Assembly (NCBI GenBank): GCA_041589565.1
Contig: JBFHVL010000079.1
Location: forward strand, 1-14,220
DNA: 14,220 bases
Direction of reading: 5' to 3'
Source: Pleionea sp041589565
GTDB taxonomy: Bacteria; Pseudomonadota; Gammaproteobacteria; Enterobacterales; Kangiellaceae
Position 1 is the first letter of the stretch; each line of letters begins with the position of its first letter. Positions 13,891 to 14,220 of the stretch are shown piece after piece. A program made the translations under genes and the position numbers. Under the pieces are notes generated by a model. That model worked only from the letters and a program-made list of their open reading frames with translations, had not been told where the DNA came from and ran no database searches.

Positions 13891-14220
13891 ATGGACAACA
13901 CTCCATTTCGTATCGCGACTTTACAAAACAATGAAATCGACTCGAAGCTCTTGGGTACCATCTTTGCCCGCAAAGAGTTTGACGTTTCTCCCTTTGGCGA
14001 TGCTATGTCCTTTATCCGCTATATGCGTATGCAACCCGCCGCTCATTGCCTAATTACCGACCTTGAGCTGAAAAAAAGTTCAGGCCTAGAACTCATTGAA
14101 AAAGTACGCAAGGACCAAAGATGGAGCAAAGTTCCTATCATTGTATTAGCCGAATCGGTTGATAAAGCCACACTGCTCAAACTTACTCAACTTAAAATTA
14201 ATGGTTATATCGTCAAACCC
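13891..14220 (+). CDS. Response-regulator receiver-domain protein (truncated by window end)
   Basis: The 110 visible codons form nearly one receiver domain, and the gene continues beyond the window. The phosphoacceptor is Asp57 in HCLITDLELKKSSGLELIEKVR, and Lys109 in YIVKP is the conserved lysine. Two positions are unusual. The acidic pair that binds magnesium after the first strand (normally DD) reads LQNNEID, and the conserved Thr/Ser after the fourth strand is Leu86 in IIVLAES. The domain may therefore signal poorly or in an atypical way. ATG 13891 is the first start after an in-frame TAA (13876-13878); no good ribosome binding site precedes it. The output domain, if there is one, lies outside the window; FixJ/NarL-like or stand-alone forms are possible. 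It is transcribed away from dusA. Confidence 0.78.
   Translation, partial: MDNTPFRIATLQNNEIDSKLLGTIFARKEFDVSPFGDAMSFIRYMRMQPAAHCLITDLELKKSSGLELIEKVRKDQRWSKVPIIVLAESVDKATLLKLTQLKINGYIVKP

Noticed and set aside
1..14220. Mobile element, phage region, CRISPR array or toxin-antitoxin pair
   Set aside because: No transposase, integrase, spaced direct repeats or small paired genes were seen. The genes are housekeeping or stress functions in normal operon arrangements.

Overview
The window reads as ordinary chromosomal DNA from a free-living, moderate-GC gammaproteobacterium. The support is a DusA-type tRNA-dihydrouridine synthase, a PspA/PspC pair, a DUF2333-family protein, a PCu(A)C copper chaperone and an ImuA-ImuB-DnaE2 mutagenesis cassette with gammaproteobacterial-looking proteins. 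A marine Oceanospirillales/Kangiella-like host would fit, but that is a guess from protein style, not a demonstrated assignment. No phage, insertion sequence, CRISPR array, tRNA or rRNA gene was seen. Eleven genes lie on the minus strand; a twelfth, cut by the right edge, is on the plus strand.

Layout from left to right. 1-263 has no convincing gene. 264-5743 is the damage-inducible mutagenesis operon, transcribed right to left as imuA, imuB, dnaE2 with 2-6 base gaps; a perfect 16-bp palindrome lies just upstream of imuA. 5848-5877 is a strong terminator for the next gene, a secreted S9 prolyl-oligopeptidase-family peptidase (5905-7848) with its own likely promoter, which carries one arm of a 10-bp inverted repeat. 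7970-9938 is a tight three-gene operon: an ECF sigma factor (TTG start), a membrane protein with the layout of an anti-sigma factor, and an exported DUF4097 repeat protein. 10074-12630 holds pspA, pspC, a PCu(A)C periplasmic copper chaperone and a DUF2333 membrane protein, with a sigma-54-like promoter before pspA and an unusual leader before the chaperone gene. 12828-13811 is dusA. Divergent from it, 13891-14220 begins an atypical response-regulator receiver protein.

Taken together the window is rich in stress functions: error-prone lesion bypass, envelope stress (Psp), a sigma/anti-sigma regulator and periplasmic metal handling. None of the genes is a new system. The least explained parts are non-coding: the imuA palindrome, the inverted repeat at the S9 peptidase promoter, and the leader of the copper chaperone gene, where an 11-base repeat could mask the ribosome binding site around a separate 15-bp palindrome. 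Several genes start with non-ATG codons (sigma factor and dusA TTG, imuA probably GTG).
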